The position numbers and the translations under genes are program-made. DNA of 7,998 nt. Origin: Bacteroidota bacterium (lineage in GTDB: Bacteria; Bacteroidota; Bacteroidia; Bacteroidales; UBA1402). Location of the stretch: positions 1 to 7,998 of the forward strand of contig JAUZOU010000128.1 in assembly GCA_030706285.1 (NCBI GenBank), written 5' to 3'. Position 1 is the first letter of the stretch; every line of letters starts with the position of its first letter. This document shows positions 1 to 5,948 of the stretch, piece after piece. A model generated the notes under the pieces. It saw nothing but the letters and a program-made list of their open reading frames with translations, was not told the DNA's origin and did no database searches.

Positions 1-412
1 CCAACATTTCGGCAGTCACACAAGAATCTGATTCATAGACGTAGTAGCCATAGTACTTGACCATGTTCCGTCCAATCTCCAGTCGTTGCAAGTCATCGTA
101 TGTCTTCGGGTCGGAAATGGCCCCGGCATTCAGCGCATACAAAATGCAAATGGTCCCCCAGTCAATCGTCTTATAGTTAGAAATGTCTCTACAATCAGGC
201 ATCATCGGGTTAAGCGCCTTGCCCCTGCTTCGTTCATCGTATGGAGACAATCGCTTTTGTTGGTTTTTGACTCGTGATTCTGACTCTTCGCGCAGACGCA
301 CCATTTCTTCACTGTTCATATCAATCTTGTCATTCTGGCTTTGTGCATTCCCTGACACTGTCATCAGGGTTAGTAGCGACAATGCTACACATGTTCTCAT
401 AGAGGTACTCAT
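1..412 (-). CDS. Secreted protein, GLPGLI-like, 5' part only (runs off left edge)
   Basis: An open frame of 137 codons starts at the ATG at 412 and is still open at base 1, so only the N-terminal part is present. The N-terminus (MSTSMRTCVALSLLTLMTVS, then GNAQSQ) is a signal peptide with probable cleavage near the NAQ, so the protein is expected in the periplasm or envelope. A polar low-complexity linker rich in E, R, K and Q follows. From about residue 85 there is a folded-looking segment containing LEIGRNMVKYYGYYVYESDS. This resembles the 'L.IG...SKFYS....D' core of GLPGLI-family proteins, a Bacteroidota group of unknown function often found near TonB-dependent transporters. The family call comes from this motif alone. 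A second ATG at 400 would give a shorter signal peptide and cannot be excluded. It diverges from the regulator at 627, with a -7-like box at 499-492 about 80 bases upstream. Confidence 0.7.
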   Translation of the reverse strand, partial: MSTSMRTCVALSLLTLMTVSGNAQSQNDKIDMNSEEMVRLREESESRVKNQQKRLSPYDERSRGKALNPMMPDCRDISNYKTIDWGTICILYALNAGAISDPKTYDDLQRLEIGRNMVKYYGYYVYESDSCVTAEML

Positions 413-491
413 GTTTTTATTAAGTTTATAGCCAGACTTTCATATAGCCGTCTAATATAGGCTTCTTGGGCTATTTGCCATTTTTCATCTG

Positions 492-499
492 CAAAAGTA
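492..499 (-). promoter_or_regulatory. Candidate Bacteroidota -7 box for the GLPGLI-like gene
   Basis: Read on the minus strand, TACTTTTG matches the Bacteroidota -7 consensus TAnnTTTG exactly. It lies 80 bases upstream of the ATG at 412, implying a leader of roughly 70 bases. No clear TTTG -33 element is seen at the usual spacing, so the assignment rests on the -7 match and position. Confidence 0.4.
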
Positions 500-594
500 C
501 AGACTAGCACACCGCAGAGCTCTATTTGGAGTTTACAAGTGGTTTTCATTTGATTTGTAAACTGAGTCAACAGGTAGTTTTCAATACTTTCCGC

Positions 595-602
595 TAATTT
601 TG
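595..602 (+). promoter_or_regulatory. Candidate -7 box for the TPR/HTH regulator
   Basis: TAATTTTG matches TAnnTTTG exactly. Transcription would begin roughly 7 bases downstream, near 609. That rules out the in-frame TTG at 600 as the start codon and favours the ATG at 627 (leader about 18 bases) over the ATG at 618. No convincing -33 TTTG is present at 19-21 bases upstream. Confidence 0.45.
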
Positions 603-626
603 GATCCGAAAAAAACGATGATAACG

Positions 627-2141
627 ATGAAGCACTTATCTTTTTATCTCTGTTTCTTGATGGCGTTGTGTACAGCTTGTCAGCCGGAACACCAACGTCA
701 GGTTCAGATGCTGAATGATTTGCTGGAAGATTGCGAACAATACGACACGTTGCCCAGCGATGCTGATGCCCATGCCGTACTGTTCTACATGGAGCGTCAC
801 GGTTCACCGGTGGAACAGCAACAAGCTTGGCGTATGATGGCAAAGGTGTATCGCCGACACGGAGCACTCTTCTACGAAGGCTTCGCTTACGAAATGGCAC
901 TCGATTGTGTAGATTCCACAAGCGTCTACTATGACCCACGCACCACGGCAGAGCTTCTATATGAGTCGAGCATCAACCAATTCTATAATCTTGATGATAT
1001 GTTCGCACATTTGCAGGCAAGGCGAGCCATGGCATTAGCCCTTAGTTCGGGTGACACGTTGTCGTACTACCGCTATATGGGGCAAGACGCCTTTGTTGGT
1101 TTGATGATGTACCATAACAAGCACTATTTAAGCACTGCAAGAATGGCGGCCGATGAACTGTGGCAACGCGGGCGCAAAGACTGGTCAGTAGATGCTTTTT
1201 TCCCTTATATGGTCTATATGAACAACGGCACAATGAACGACTCAGTGGCACATTGGATGAATCGCTACACACAATACACGCACCAAGACCTGCAACATGC
1301 CGAATCGTTTGCAGCCATAGAATATTGGAAACTGCAGGGTGACTTTTTTATGCATACTGGGGACTTCGACTCGGCCTATTACTATTACAACAAATTAGAA
1401 CATCACCAAAACAACTACGCCCGATGTCAGGCCGACCAAGGTATGTTGTTGCTTTACGATACATTCAGCAAACGCGATCCCAACAACCGTTTGCGTAATT
1501 ACTACGAAAATGAACTAGATAATCACCTCAATGCCTTGAAGAGAGATCGCCTATTGGAGGGCAAGGAAGAATACAGGCAACGTAAAGCACTCGTCGAGCA
1601 TGAACTGACATTACAGCAACGGAGTACATCGCTCTTCTATGGTTTACTTCTGCTTGTCGCCGTTTGCGTTTTCATCGTCTACCGTTACCGGCAACTGAGG
1701 TTACAGCATCAAGAGACGCTAAGGCAAAACTACGAATATGCCGAACTAATAAAGTCTTCACAACATCACGACAGGCATACTATCATCGACACCGCCATAG
1801 CCCATCGTTTCCATGATTTGTCAGCAGAAGACACACATCCTAAGACCGAAGAGTGGCAGTCTTTACAAGACGAAATAAACAGACTGCACCCTCACCTGTT
1901 TACTACTCTTCAACAGCAATATGCAGAGCATCAGTCGGGAAAGAAGCTAACAGAACAGGAATGTCATGTCATCAGTCTGCTTGCCATTCGCTGTAGTCCT
2001 CTTCAGATGTCCGTTCTCCTCGTCTGCACAAAGAGTAATGCAAGCAACATTCGCCGCCGGCTTTTCTATAAGTTGACAGGCAAAGATGGTTCTGGTATTG
2101 ACCTTGACCGTTACATCCAGCAGATTTGCGAGGGAGAATAA
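627..2141 (+). CDS. Membrane-anchored TPR regulator with C-terminal helix-turn-helix
   Basis: The protein has 504 residues from the ATG at 627. It begins MKHLSFYLCFLMALCTACQP, a signal sequence ending in a cysteine with an imperfect lipobox (C-T-A-C), so it may be lipidated. Residues of about 25-330 are helical, rich in Tyr, His and Gln, and repeat-like, as in TPR sensor domains of Bacteroidota. One membrane segment (LFYGLLLLVAVCVFIVYRY) starts near residue 336, followed by a basic, probably coiled-coil stretch. The C-terminus from about residue 441 (LTEQECHVISLLAIRCSP, later SNASNIRRRLFYKL and DLDRYIQQI) resembles the DNA-binding end of Bacteroidota TPR/HTH regulators, where 'S.vsniR.RLy.K' is the recognition-helix region. 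I infer a one-component regulator that senses in the periplasm and binds DNA in the cytoplasm. The divergent GLPGLI-like gene is a possible target. An earlier in-frame TTG (600) and ATG (618) are less likely starts because the -7 box overlaps or abuts them. Confidence 0.87.
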   Translation: MKHLSFYLCFLMALCTACQPEHQRQVQMLNDLLEDCEQYDTLPSDADAHAVLFYMERHGSPVEQQQAWRMMAKVYRRHGALFYEGFAYEMALDCVDSTSVYYDPRTTAELLYESSINQFYNLDDMFAHLQARRAMALALSSGDTLSYYRYMGQDAFVGLMMYHNKHYLSTARMAADELWQRGRKDWSVDAFFPYMVYMNNGTMNDSVAHWMNRYTQYTHQDLQHAESFAAIEYWKLQGDFFMHTGDFDSAYYYYNKLEHHQNNYARCQADQGMLLLYDTFSKRDPNNRLRNYYENELDNHLNALKRDRLLEGKEEYRQRKALVEHELTLQQRSTSLFYGLLLLVAVCVFIVYRYRQLRLQHQETLRQNYEYAELIKSSQHHDRHTIIDTAIAHRFHDLSAEDTHPKTEEWQSLQDEINRLHPHLFTTLQQQYAEHQSGKKLTEQECHVISLLAIRCSPLQMSVLLVCTKSNASNIRRRLFYKLTGKDGSGIDLDRYIQQICEGE

Positions 2142-2186
2142 CCAATTATCTCTTTATTCGCTATTCCCAGCATATTAATCGGTGTA

Positions 2187-2425
2187 ATGATGGATACTGA
2201 CGAGCAGATGGAAGTGTAGTATAAGGCAAATCCAAATACTCCTAAATTGAATTATTATTATTCAGAAGACGAAGACCACCCAAGGGTATTGATAATTTAG
2301 GTTGGGATGATGCTGAAGTAACGCTAAAATACTCCCTGAACACTAAGAGCGAATCATCAACTTGGAAGGAAGTGAAGCAACACTATCATTCTTTCCTACA
2401 TGCTTGTATATCTGGTTGCTATTAA
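2187..2425 (+). pseudogene. Possible broken gene remnant, unrecognised
   Basis: There is no intact gene between 2142 and 2435. A frame beginning with two ATGs at 2187 reads MMDTDEQMEV, hits TAG at 2217, then stays open in the same frame (KANPNTPKLNYYYSEDEDHP) to TAG at 2298. Near 2285-2297 protein-like text moves to another frame: GIDNLGWDDAEVTLKYSLNT, then a Lys/Glu/Ser/Trp-rich stretch ending ISGCY at the TAA at 2423. Joined, these would give a hydrophilic fragment of about 75 residues with one nonsense change and one frameshift. I recognise no family. It could also be chance, since the segment is short and nothing independent supports it. It lies between convergent genes and has no clear promoter. 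Confidence 0.25.
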
Positions 2426-2435
2426 TTCATAGAAC

Positions 2436-3719
2436 TTAATCTTTCAAGCACCCTATAGGCACAACATAAACGCCATCTTCTCTTCGAAAAGCATATTTTC
2501 CAACAGCGGTCAATACCATCAAAAAAGAAGGATTCTTCATTTTTGTTGTATCTATCTTTTTCGCCAATGTCAGAAGGCTTTCTACACCGTCTTCTATTAA
2601 TGAATCGCCTCCCAGTTTAATCTCAATCAACCCATAGGAGCCGTTACGGAGATGTACAATAGCATCACACTCCAGTTTATCTTTATCACGATAATGATAA
2701 ACATTACCATCAAGTGCATCTGCAAACACGCGCAAATCACGCACACATAATGTCTCAAAGATTAAGCCGAAGGTGTTCAAATCATTGATTAAATCAGTTG
2801 GACCAAGGCCTAAAGCTGCCGTAGCAATTGAAGGGTCTATAAAATATCTGTTATCTGAAGTTCTAATAGCCGTCTTTGAACGAAGATTGGGATTCCAGGC
2901 GCGCATATCTTCAATGACATATATTTTGTTGAGAGCCTTTACGTATGAACCGACAGTATCTTCGCTGAACGTTCCGGATTCGTTGGCTTTCATGTCATCC
3001 CTTAACGTTGTTAAAGATGTCTGTGTCCCTTGATTACGTGCGTAGGAGCGCAACAGACGGCGAGTTTGCTCTGGGGCTCGATTGACATGATCTACTTCTG
3101 AAATATCTGTTTCGGCAACAGCATCTACATAATCAAAAGCCTGATCCAATGCAACACTGTGATCCATAGAAATTGTGTCAGGCCATCCTCCCCGGCATGT
3201 GATGAATGCAATATCCTGTAATGTCAAATCACACGTTCCAGCTATTCGTTCTGGTGACTTGAACAAATCACTTAAACTGACTTGCCCATTAGAATCACCG
3301 GACTCCCATAAACTCATCGGACGCATCACCAATCTAGCAATCCGTCCAGTTCCTGTATGCTGAATTTGCTTACTATCTTCTTCTTCATGCATTACGACAG
3401 AACCTGTCAAGATAAATTGTCCATGCTTCTTTCTATGATCTACTTCGAAGCGGACAGCGTCCCAAAGAACTGGAGCAACTTGCCATTCATCAATCAACCT
3501 GGGTGTTGGACCATCCAGTATTAAGTGTGGATCAATAGTTGCCAATTTTATGTTTTGGTCCCTGCTACCTGTATCAGACATGTACAGAACACTTTTTGCT
3601 ACTTGCTCTGCAGTGGTCGTCTTACCGCACCACTTGGGACCTTTTATCAAAACAGCACCTTTACCTGCCAGCTTTCTTTTGAGTAAGGCATCAACAACTC
3701 TTGGTCTATAATCGTTCAT
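2436..3719 (-). CDS. AAA-type ATPase with C-terminal DUF4143 domain
   Basis: The protein has 427 residues, a normal length for this family, and appears intact. The N-terminal half is a P-loop ATPase. Walker A is GPKWCGKT at residues 27-34, a Walker B-like LIDEWQ has D77 and E78, and FILTGS near 102-107 is the sensor strand, with Thr/Ser following the strand as in AAA_14 proteins. The C-terminal half matches DUF4143: GGWPD after the ATPase core, then a helical region, and at the end E350-C-D352 with E366-I-K368. That arrangement resembles the PD-(D/E)XK nuclease-like fold, although nuclease activity is not established for these proteins. The family is widespread and often multicopy in Bacteroidota and its cellular role is unknown. 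There is no adjacent partner gene, so it is probably a single-gene unit. The start at 3719 lies 19 bases downstream of a good -7 box and next to an unusual repeat array. Confidence 0.95.
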   Translation of the reverse strand: MNDYRPRVVDALLKRKLAGKGAVLIKGPKWCGKTTTAEQVAKSVLYMSDTGSRDQNIKLATIDPHLILDGPTPRLIDEWQVAPVLWDAVRFEVDHRKKHGQFILTGSVVMHEEEDSKQIQHTGTGRIARLVMRPMSLWESGDSNGQVSLSDLFKSPERIAGTCDLTLQDIAFITCRGGWPDTISMDHSVALDQAFDYVDAVAETDISEVDHVNRAPEQTRRLLRSYARNQGTQTSLTTLRDDMKANESGTFSEDTVGSYVKALNKIYVIEDMRAWNPNLRSKTAIRTSDNRYFIDPSIATAALGLGPTDLINDLNTFGLIFETLCVRDLRVFADALDGNVYHYRDKDKLECDAIVHLRNGSYGLIEIKLGGDSLIEDGVESLLTLAKKIDTTKMKNPSFLMVLTAVGKYAFRREDGVYVVPIGCLKD

Positions 3720-3738
3720 ATGAAGTTGATTTTGCTGA

Positions 3739-3746
3739 CAAAGTTA
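3739..3746 (-). promoter_or_regulatory. Candidate -7 box for the DUF4143 ATPase
   Basis: On the minus strand TAACTTTG matches TAnnTTTG exactly, 19 bases upstream of the ATPase ATG, implying a very short leader. The expected -33 position falls at the edge of or inside the first copy of the 23-bp-period repeat (3763-3775), and no separate TTTG is seen there. This suggests that a protein bound to the repeats replaces or blocks -33 contacts. Confidence 0.5.
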
Positions 3747-3762
3747 CAAGATATTTTGAAAC

Positions 3763-3831
3763 TCGGCTAGTTGGCTTAATTTCATTCGGCGAGTTGGCAT
3801 AATATAATTCGGCGAGTTGGCTTTTTTAACT
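3763..3831. repeat. Three tandem direct repeats, 23-bp period, upstream of the ATPase
   Basis: The 13-bp word TCGGC(T/G)AGTTGGC occurs at 3763-3775, 3786-3798 and 3809-3821, spaced exactly 23 bp apart. Copies two and three are identical and copy one differs at one base (T for G). The 10-bp spacers are AT-rich; the first two (TTAATTTCAT and ATAATATAAT) resemble each other more than the third. The array lies between a leftward -7 box at 3746-3739 and a rightward -7 box at 3831-3838. Conserved words alternating with AT-rich spacers at about two helical turns look like operator sites for a regulator, or recognition sites of the ATPase itself. That role is inference. Confidence 0.8.
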
Positions 3832-3838
3832 ATCTTTG
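3831..3838 (+). promoter_or_regulatory. Candidate rightward -7 box with no assigned gene
   Basis: TATCTTTG, preceded by a T6-AAC run, is an exact TAnnTTTG match on the plus strand, the same octamer as the one before the AraC gene at 4980-4987. It points away from the ATPase into 3840-3965, where there is no recognisable gene, and then runs antisense to the DUF3795 gene. It may make a short non-coding or antisense transcript, or be fortuitous. Confidence 0.35.
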
Positions 3839-3965
3839 TTTGTACCACTGTACCATATCGAGAAAGTAGACACAAAAGATTTTTTAGTGATTAATGTTTT
3901 TATAAGTGTACCAGTCCGGAAAACCGGAACTCCACAAGCCTTCCCCAATTGCCCCAAGAGACATG

Positions 3966-4310
3966 TCAATCAGTCAGATTTTTTTTCGCCTCGGGTGCAT
4001 TCATTAATACAGCGCCAACAATCTGACAATCTTCCAATTCCATACAATCACCACAAGTATTGAGCCCTTTCCGAGCTACACATTTGCGGATTTCGCAGTA
4101 ATGGTCACAATAAGCAAACTTCACTCCATCCGTACGACAACCCATACAGTTGATGGTTTCTGCCGTAATCTCAGGCGCATGATTCATCTCACTCCATTTT
4201 CTGGCAGTCTTCTCACGCAGCTCATTATCATTGTTGACGGTAGCAATGCGAGCATCACAATATTCACAGTCTAAGCCGCAACAGGCAATCAAATCTTTCA
4301 TATTCTTCAT
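3966..4310 (-). CDS. Cysteine-rich DUF3795 protein, probable metal binding
   Basis: The protein has 114 residues from the ATG at 4310 (MKNMKDLIACCGLDCEYCDA). It contains 12 cysteines (residues 10, 11, 15, 18, 55, 58, 68, 72, 77, 86, 89 and 95) in the DUF3795 pattern: CCGLDCxxC at the N-terminus, CxGC in the middle, then spaced Cys pairs and a final CGDC...C. Such spacing implies zinc or Fe-S binding. The family has no agreed function. The same frame is open up to an ATG at 4379, but those 23 extra residues (MIVFVCVTDLKNEF...) precede the conserved core and look like leader DNA. The ATG at 4301 is a further alternative. Near the 3' end there is a run of eight A on the coding strand just before the last four codons. 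The gene appears to stand alone: the ATPase downstream has its own promoter and lies 246 bases away. Confidence 0.9.
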   Translation of the reverse strand: MKNMKDLIACCGLDCEYCDARIATVNNDNELREKTARKWSEMNHAPEITAETINCMGCRTDGVKFAYCDHYCEIRKCVARKGLNTCGDCMELEDCQIVGAVLMNAPEAKKNLTD

Positions 4311-4391
4311 TTTAACTCTATTTTTAATACAAGCCTTAAACTCATTCTTCAAATCAGTAACACAAACAAAAACGATCAATTCTATACGACC

Positions 4392-4445
4392 ATAAATTTA
4401 TTTATTTTTATCCGTATTATTAAGTGATAAGAATAAATTTATTTA
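4392..4445. repeat. 13-bp AT-only direct repeat, 41 bp apart
   Basis: ATAAATTTATTTA occurs at 4392-4404 and 4433-4445. Each copy contains the self-complementary core ATAAATTTAT, so the pair also forms an inverted repeat. It lies upstream of the DUF3795 start. An operator or cruciform is possible, but AT-rich intergenic DNA produces such words readily. Confidence 0.4.
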
Positions 4446-4560
4446 CCTTTTCGTCATGGTAGAACAGCCCAAGGAGTTCACCTAATTCTATATTGAAATT
4501 TGCCGAAAGCGATGATTTCCCGTTCACCAATGTAGAAATGGCTCTATTTACAATAAATTC
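4420..4560 (-). pseudogene. Possible gene remnant between DUF3795 and YqaE genes
   Basis: In the stretch 4311-4636, which has no intact gene, one minus-strand frame is open for 46 codons, between a stop at 4563-4561 and a stop at 4422-4420. It reads as plausible protein text: EFIVNRAISTLVNGKSS, then LSANFNIELGELLGLFYHDE. Upstream of the first stop the same frame continues with LEKTIL. It has no ATG and no recognised family. It could be the tail of a decayed gene with a nonsense change, or a chance frame. Confidence 0.22.
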
Positions 4561-4636
4561 TTATAAGATGGTTTTCTCCAACCTGTCTTTTGATTTTTTA
4601 TGCTTACTTTAGGGATACGCTGAAAAGTTAACGAAC

Positions 4637-4786
4637 ATGTCCATCTGGAGAGTCCTTCTTTGCATTGTATTTCCGCCTCTGGCCGTCATCGGCAATGGGC
4701 GCGGTTCCTTCGTAATCAACTTCATCCTAACCTGTTGCGGCTGGATTCCAGGTGTAATTGGAGTGCTGATCATTTGCAAAAAATAA
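4637..4786 (+). CDS. YqaE/Pmp3-family small membrane protein
   Basis: A 49-residue protein starts at the ATG at 4637. It begins MSIWRVLLCIVFPPLAVIG, then has a short polar turn (NGRGS) and a second hydrophobic segment containing INFILTCCGWIPGVIGVLI, ending in CKK. This is the whole Pmp3/YqaE (UPF0057) signature: 'RvllaI..PPlaV' in the first membrane helix and 'GwiPGvi.al' in the second. Family members are two-helix inner-membrane proteins linked in bacteria and eukaryotes to membrane potential and salt or cold stress. The exact mechanism is not settled. One difference is that the loop is short and lacks the usual 'G.g' Cys/acidic stretch. A weak -7-like TACTTTAG lies at 4605-4612, one base off consensus. 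It appears monocistronic, with 217 bases to the next gene. Confidence 0.9.
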   Translation: MSIWRVLLCIVFPPLAVIGNGRGSFVINFILTCCGWIPGVIGVLIICKK

Positions 4787-4956
4787 ATCGGTCCAGAACC
4801 AACGCGTATCAAAAAAAGAGTCACCGATAAACAGGATCGTTTTTCCGTCGTGACAAATCAGAAAGATTGGGGAATATGGGCAAGCGAGTATTTTTTACAA
4901 CTAACGGGTAGGATAAATTTCAAACAAACCGCAATACTAAAAATTAATAGCCATTG

Positions 4957-4987
4957 TTGCCGAACGACTAAACAACCACTATCTTTG
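4957..4987 (+). promoter_or_regulatory. Promoter of the first AraC gene (-33 and -7)
   Basis: TATCTTTG at 4980-4987 matches TAnnTTTG exactly, and TTG at 4957-4959 sits 20 bases upstream, in the usual -33 place. This is the best-formed promoter in the window. Its predicted start leaves a leader of about 10 bases before the ATG at 5004. The rest of 4787-5003 holds no coding frame worth reporting. Confidence 0.6.
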
Positions 4988-5003
4988 ACACAAAAATAGC
5001 ACT

Positions 5004-5825
5004 ATGGCTTTTGAACGTTCCGAATCGATGCGATTCAACTATAACGACATTTTCTTTAGTTATTATTTCAATAACGAGCGAAGCTGTGCACAAATGATTC
5101 ATGATCATATGCTGGTGTATGTCTATTCGGGAGAAATAGTTCTTAATGAGGATCACAAACAAATTGTGGTTCACAAAGGAGAGTGTGCTTTCCTAAGACG
5201 AGACAACCGAGTGAGCATGACGAAACAACCTCTTGGCGAAGAGCAGTTTCAGGCCATATTTATGATATTCAAGCGTAATTTCTTACGTGATTTCTACCAG
5301 AAACTGGATAAAAAAAGGCTTCCACTTGAAGCAGAAAAGTATAAACCAAGTGTGATAAAGTTACCGAAAACTGCTGATATTGAAAGCCTGTTTCATTCCA
5401 TGAAGCCATATTTCGATTCAGATAAAGAACCGGTAAAAGAACTCATGCAGCTGAAACTGCATGAAGGCGTTTATTCGCTGCTGAGCATAGATAAAGCCTT
5501 TTATCCGGCACTGTTCGACTTTACCGAACCATGGAAAATAGATATTTTGGATTATTTGGAAGAGAATTATATGTTTGACCTTTCGGTCGAGCAAATAGCC
5601 GGTTTTACCGGACGTAGCCTTGCTGCATTCAAAAGAGATTTTAAGAAATTAAGCGACCTGCCACCGCAAAAATGGCTGATTGAAAAGCGACTAAATGTGG
5701 CACACGATAAAATACGAAACGAAAACTGCAAAGTGTCTGATGTCTATCTGGAAGTGGGATTTAAAAACATGTCGCATTTTTCGAATGCTTATAAAAAGCA
5801 ATTCGGAAGCGCCCCAAGCAAGTAA
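5004..5825 (+). CDS. AraC-family transcriptional regulator (first copy)
   Basis: The protein has 273 residues. Residues 1 to about 160 form a cupin-like sensor domain; the stretch DHMLVYVYSGEIVLNEDHKQ followed by VVHKGECAFLRRD is the typical AraC-type beta-barrel pattern. From about residue 178 (DILDYLEENYMFDLSVEQIA) the double helix-turn-helix begins. The first HTH contains LSVEQIAGFTGRSLAAFKRD and the second contains VSDVYLEVGFKNMSHFSNAY with the family tail KKQFGSAPS, so both DNA-contacting units look complete. It has its own promoter upstream and a hairpin terminator downstream, so it is transcribed alone and likely controls the cupin/CMD-flavodoxin genes that follow. The ligand is not evident. 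Its N-terminus is strikingly similar to the partial AraC gene at 7836, which marks the two as paralogues. Confidence 0.95.
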   Translation: MAFERSESMRFNYNDIFFSYYFNNERSCAQMIHDHMLVYVYSGEIVLNEDHKQIVVHKGECAFLRRDNRVSMTKQPLGEEQFQAIFMIFKRNFLRDFYQKLDKKRLPLEAEKYKPSVIKLPKTADIESLFHSMKPYFDSDKEPVKELMQLKLHEGVYSLLSIDKAFYPALFDFTEPWKIDILDYLEENYMFDLSVEQIAGFTGRSLAAFKRDFKKLSDLPPQKWLIEKRLNVAHDKIRNENCKVSDVYLEVGFKNMSHFSNAYKKQFGSAPSK

Positions 5826-5857
5826 ACAGATTGAGCTGTACAGCAAAAATATTTGAG

Positions 5858-5892
5858 CCGCAGAGAAAAATTCCCTGCGGTTTTTGTTTTTA
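5858..5892 (+). terminator. Rho-independent-type terminator after the first AraC gene
   Basis: CCGCAG at 5858-5863 pairs with CTGCGG at 5875-5880 across an 11-base loop, followed directly by TTTTTGTTTTT. It starts 32 bases after the AraC stop. The T-rich tail merges into the -7 box of the next gene. Confidence 0.75.
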
Positions 5893-5898
5893 ATTTTG
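5891..5898 (+). promoter_or_regulatory. Candidate -7 box for the cupin/CMD-flavodoxin operon
   Basis: TAATTTTG, followed by CACC, matches TAnnTTTG exactly and lies about 50 bases before the ATG at 5949. The -33 region falls within the terminator hairpin loop and has no TTTG, which is compatible with a promoter that needs an activator such as the adjacent AraC protein. Confidence 0.5.
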
Positions 5899-5948
5899 CA
5901 CCGTTGGAATAGATGAACGCATACCTGAGAATTAAATGTTAGTCGTCT

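Noticed and set aside
600..626. TTG at 600 as start of the TPR/HTH regulator
   Set aside because: The TTG overlaps the -7 box TAATTTTG (595-602), and the extra residues precede a normal signal sequence that begins at the ATG at 627.
409..939. 176-codon minus-strand frame overlapping the regulator start
   Set aside because: It lies mostly antisense to the regulator gene, is rich in Arg, His and Pro as expected for a shadow, and covers the intergenic promoter region.
3744..3800. 18-residue leader peptide (MPTRRMKLSQLAEFQNIL) upstream of the ATPase
   Set aside because: It ends inside the ATPase -7 box, so the transcript from that promoter would not contain it. Its reading frame comes from the repeat array.
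3915..3928. TCCGG-AAAA-CCGGA hairpin as a terminator
   Set aside because: The stem is only 5 bp and there is no T-run on either strand after it, so it is not convincing as a terminator.
4311..4379. 23-residue N-terminal extension of the DUF3795 protein
   Set aside because: The conserved CCGLDC core is at the normal distance from the ATG at 4310, and the extension reads like AT-rich leader sequence.
4820..4854. GTCAC/GTGAC pair with inner CGAT/ATCG and a T5 run after the YqaE gene
   Set aside because: The stems are 4-5 bp with long loops, and the T-run is inside the outer pair, so it does not form a standard terminator.
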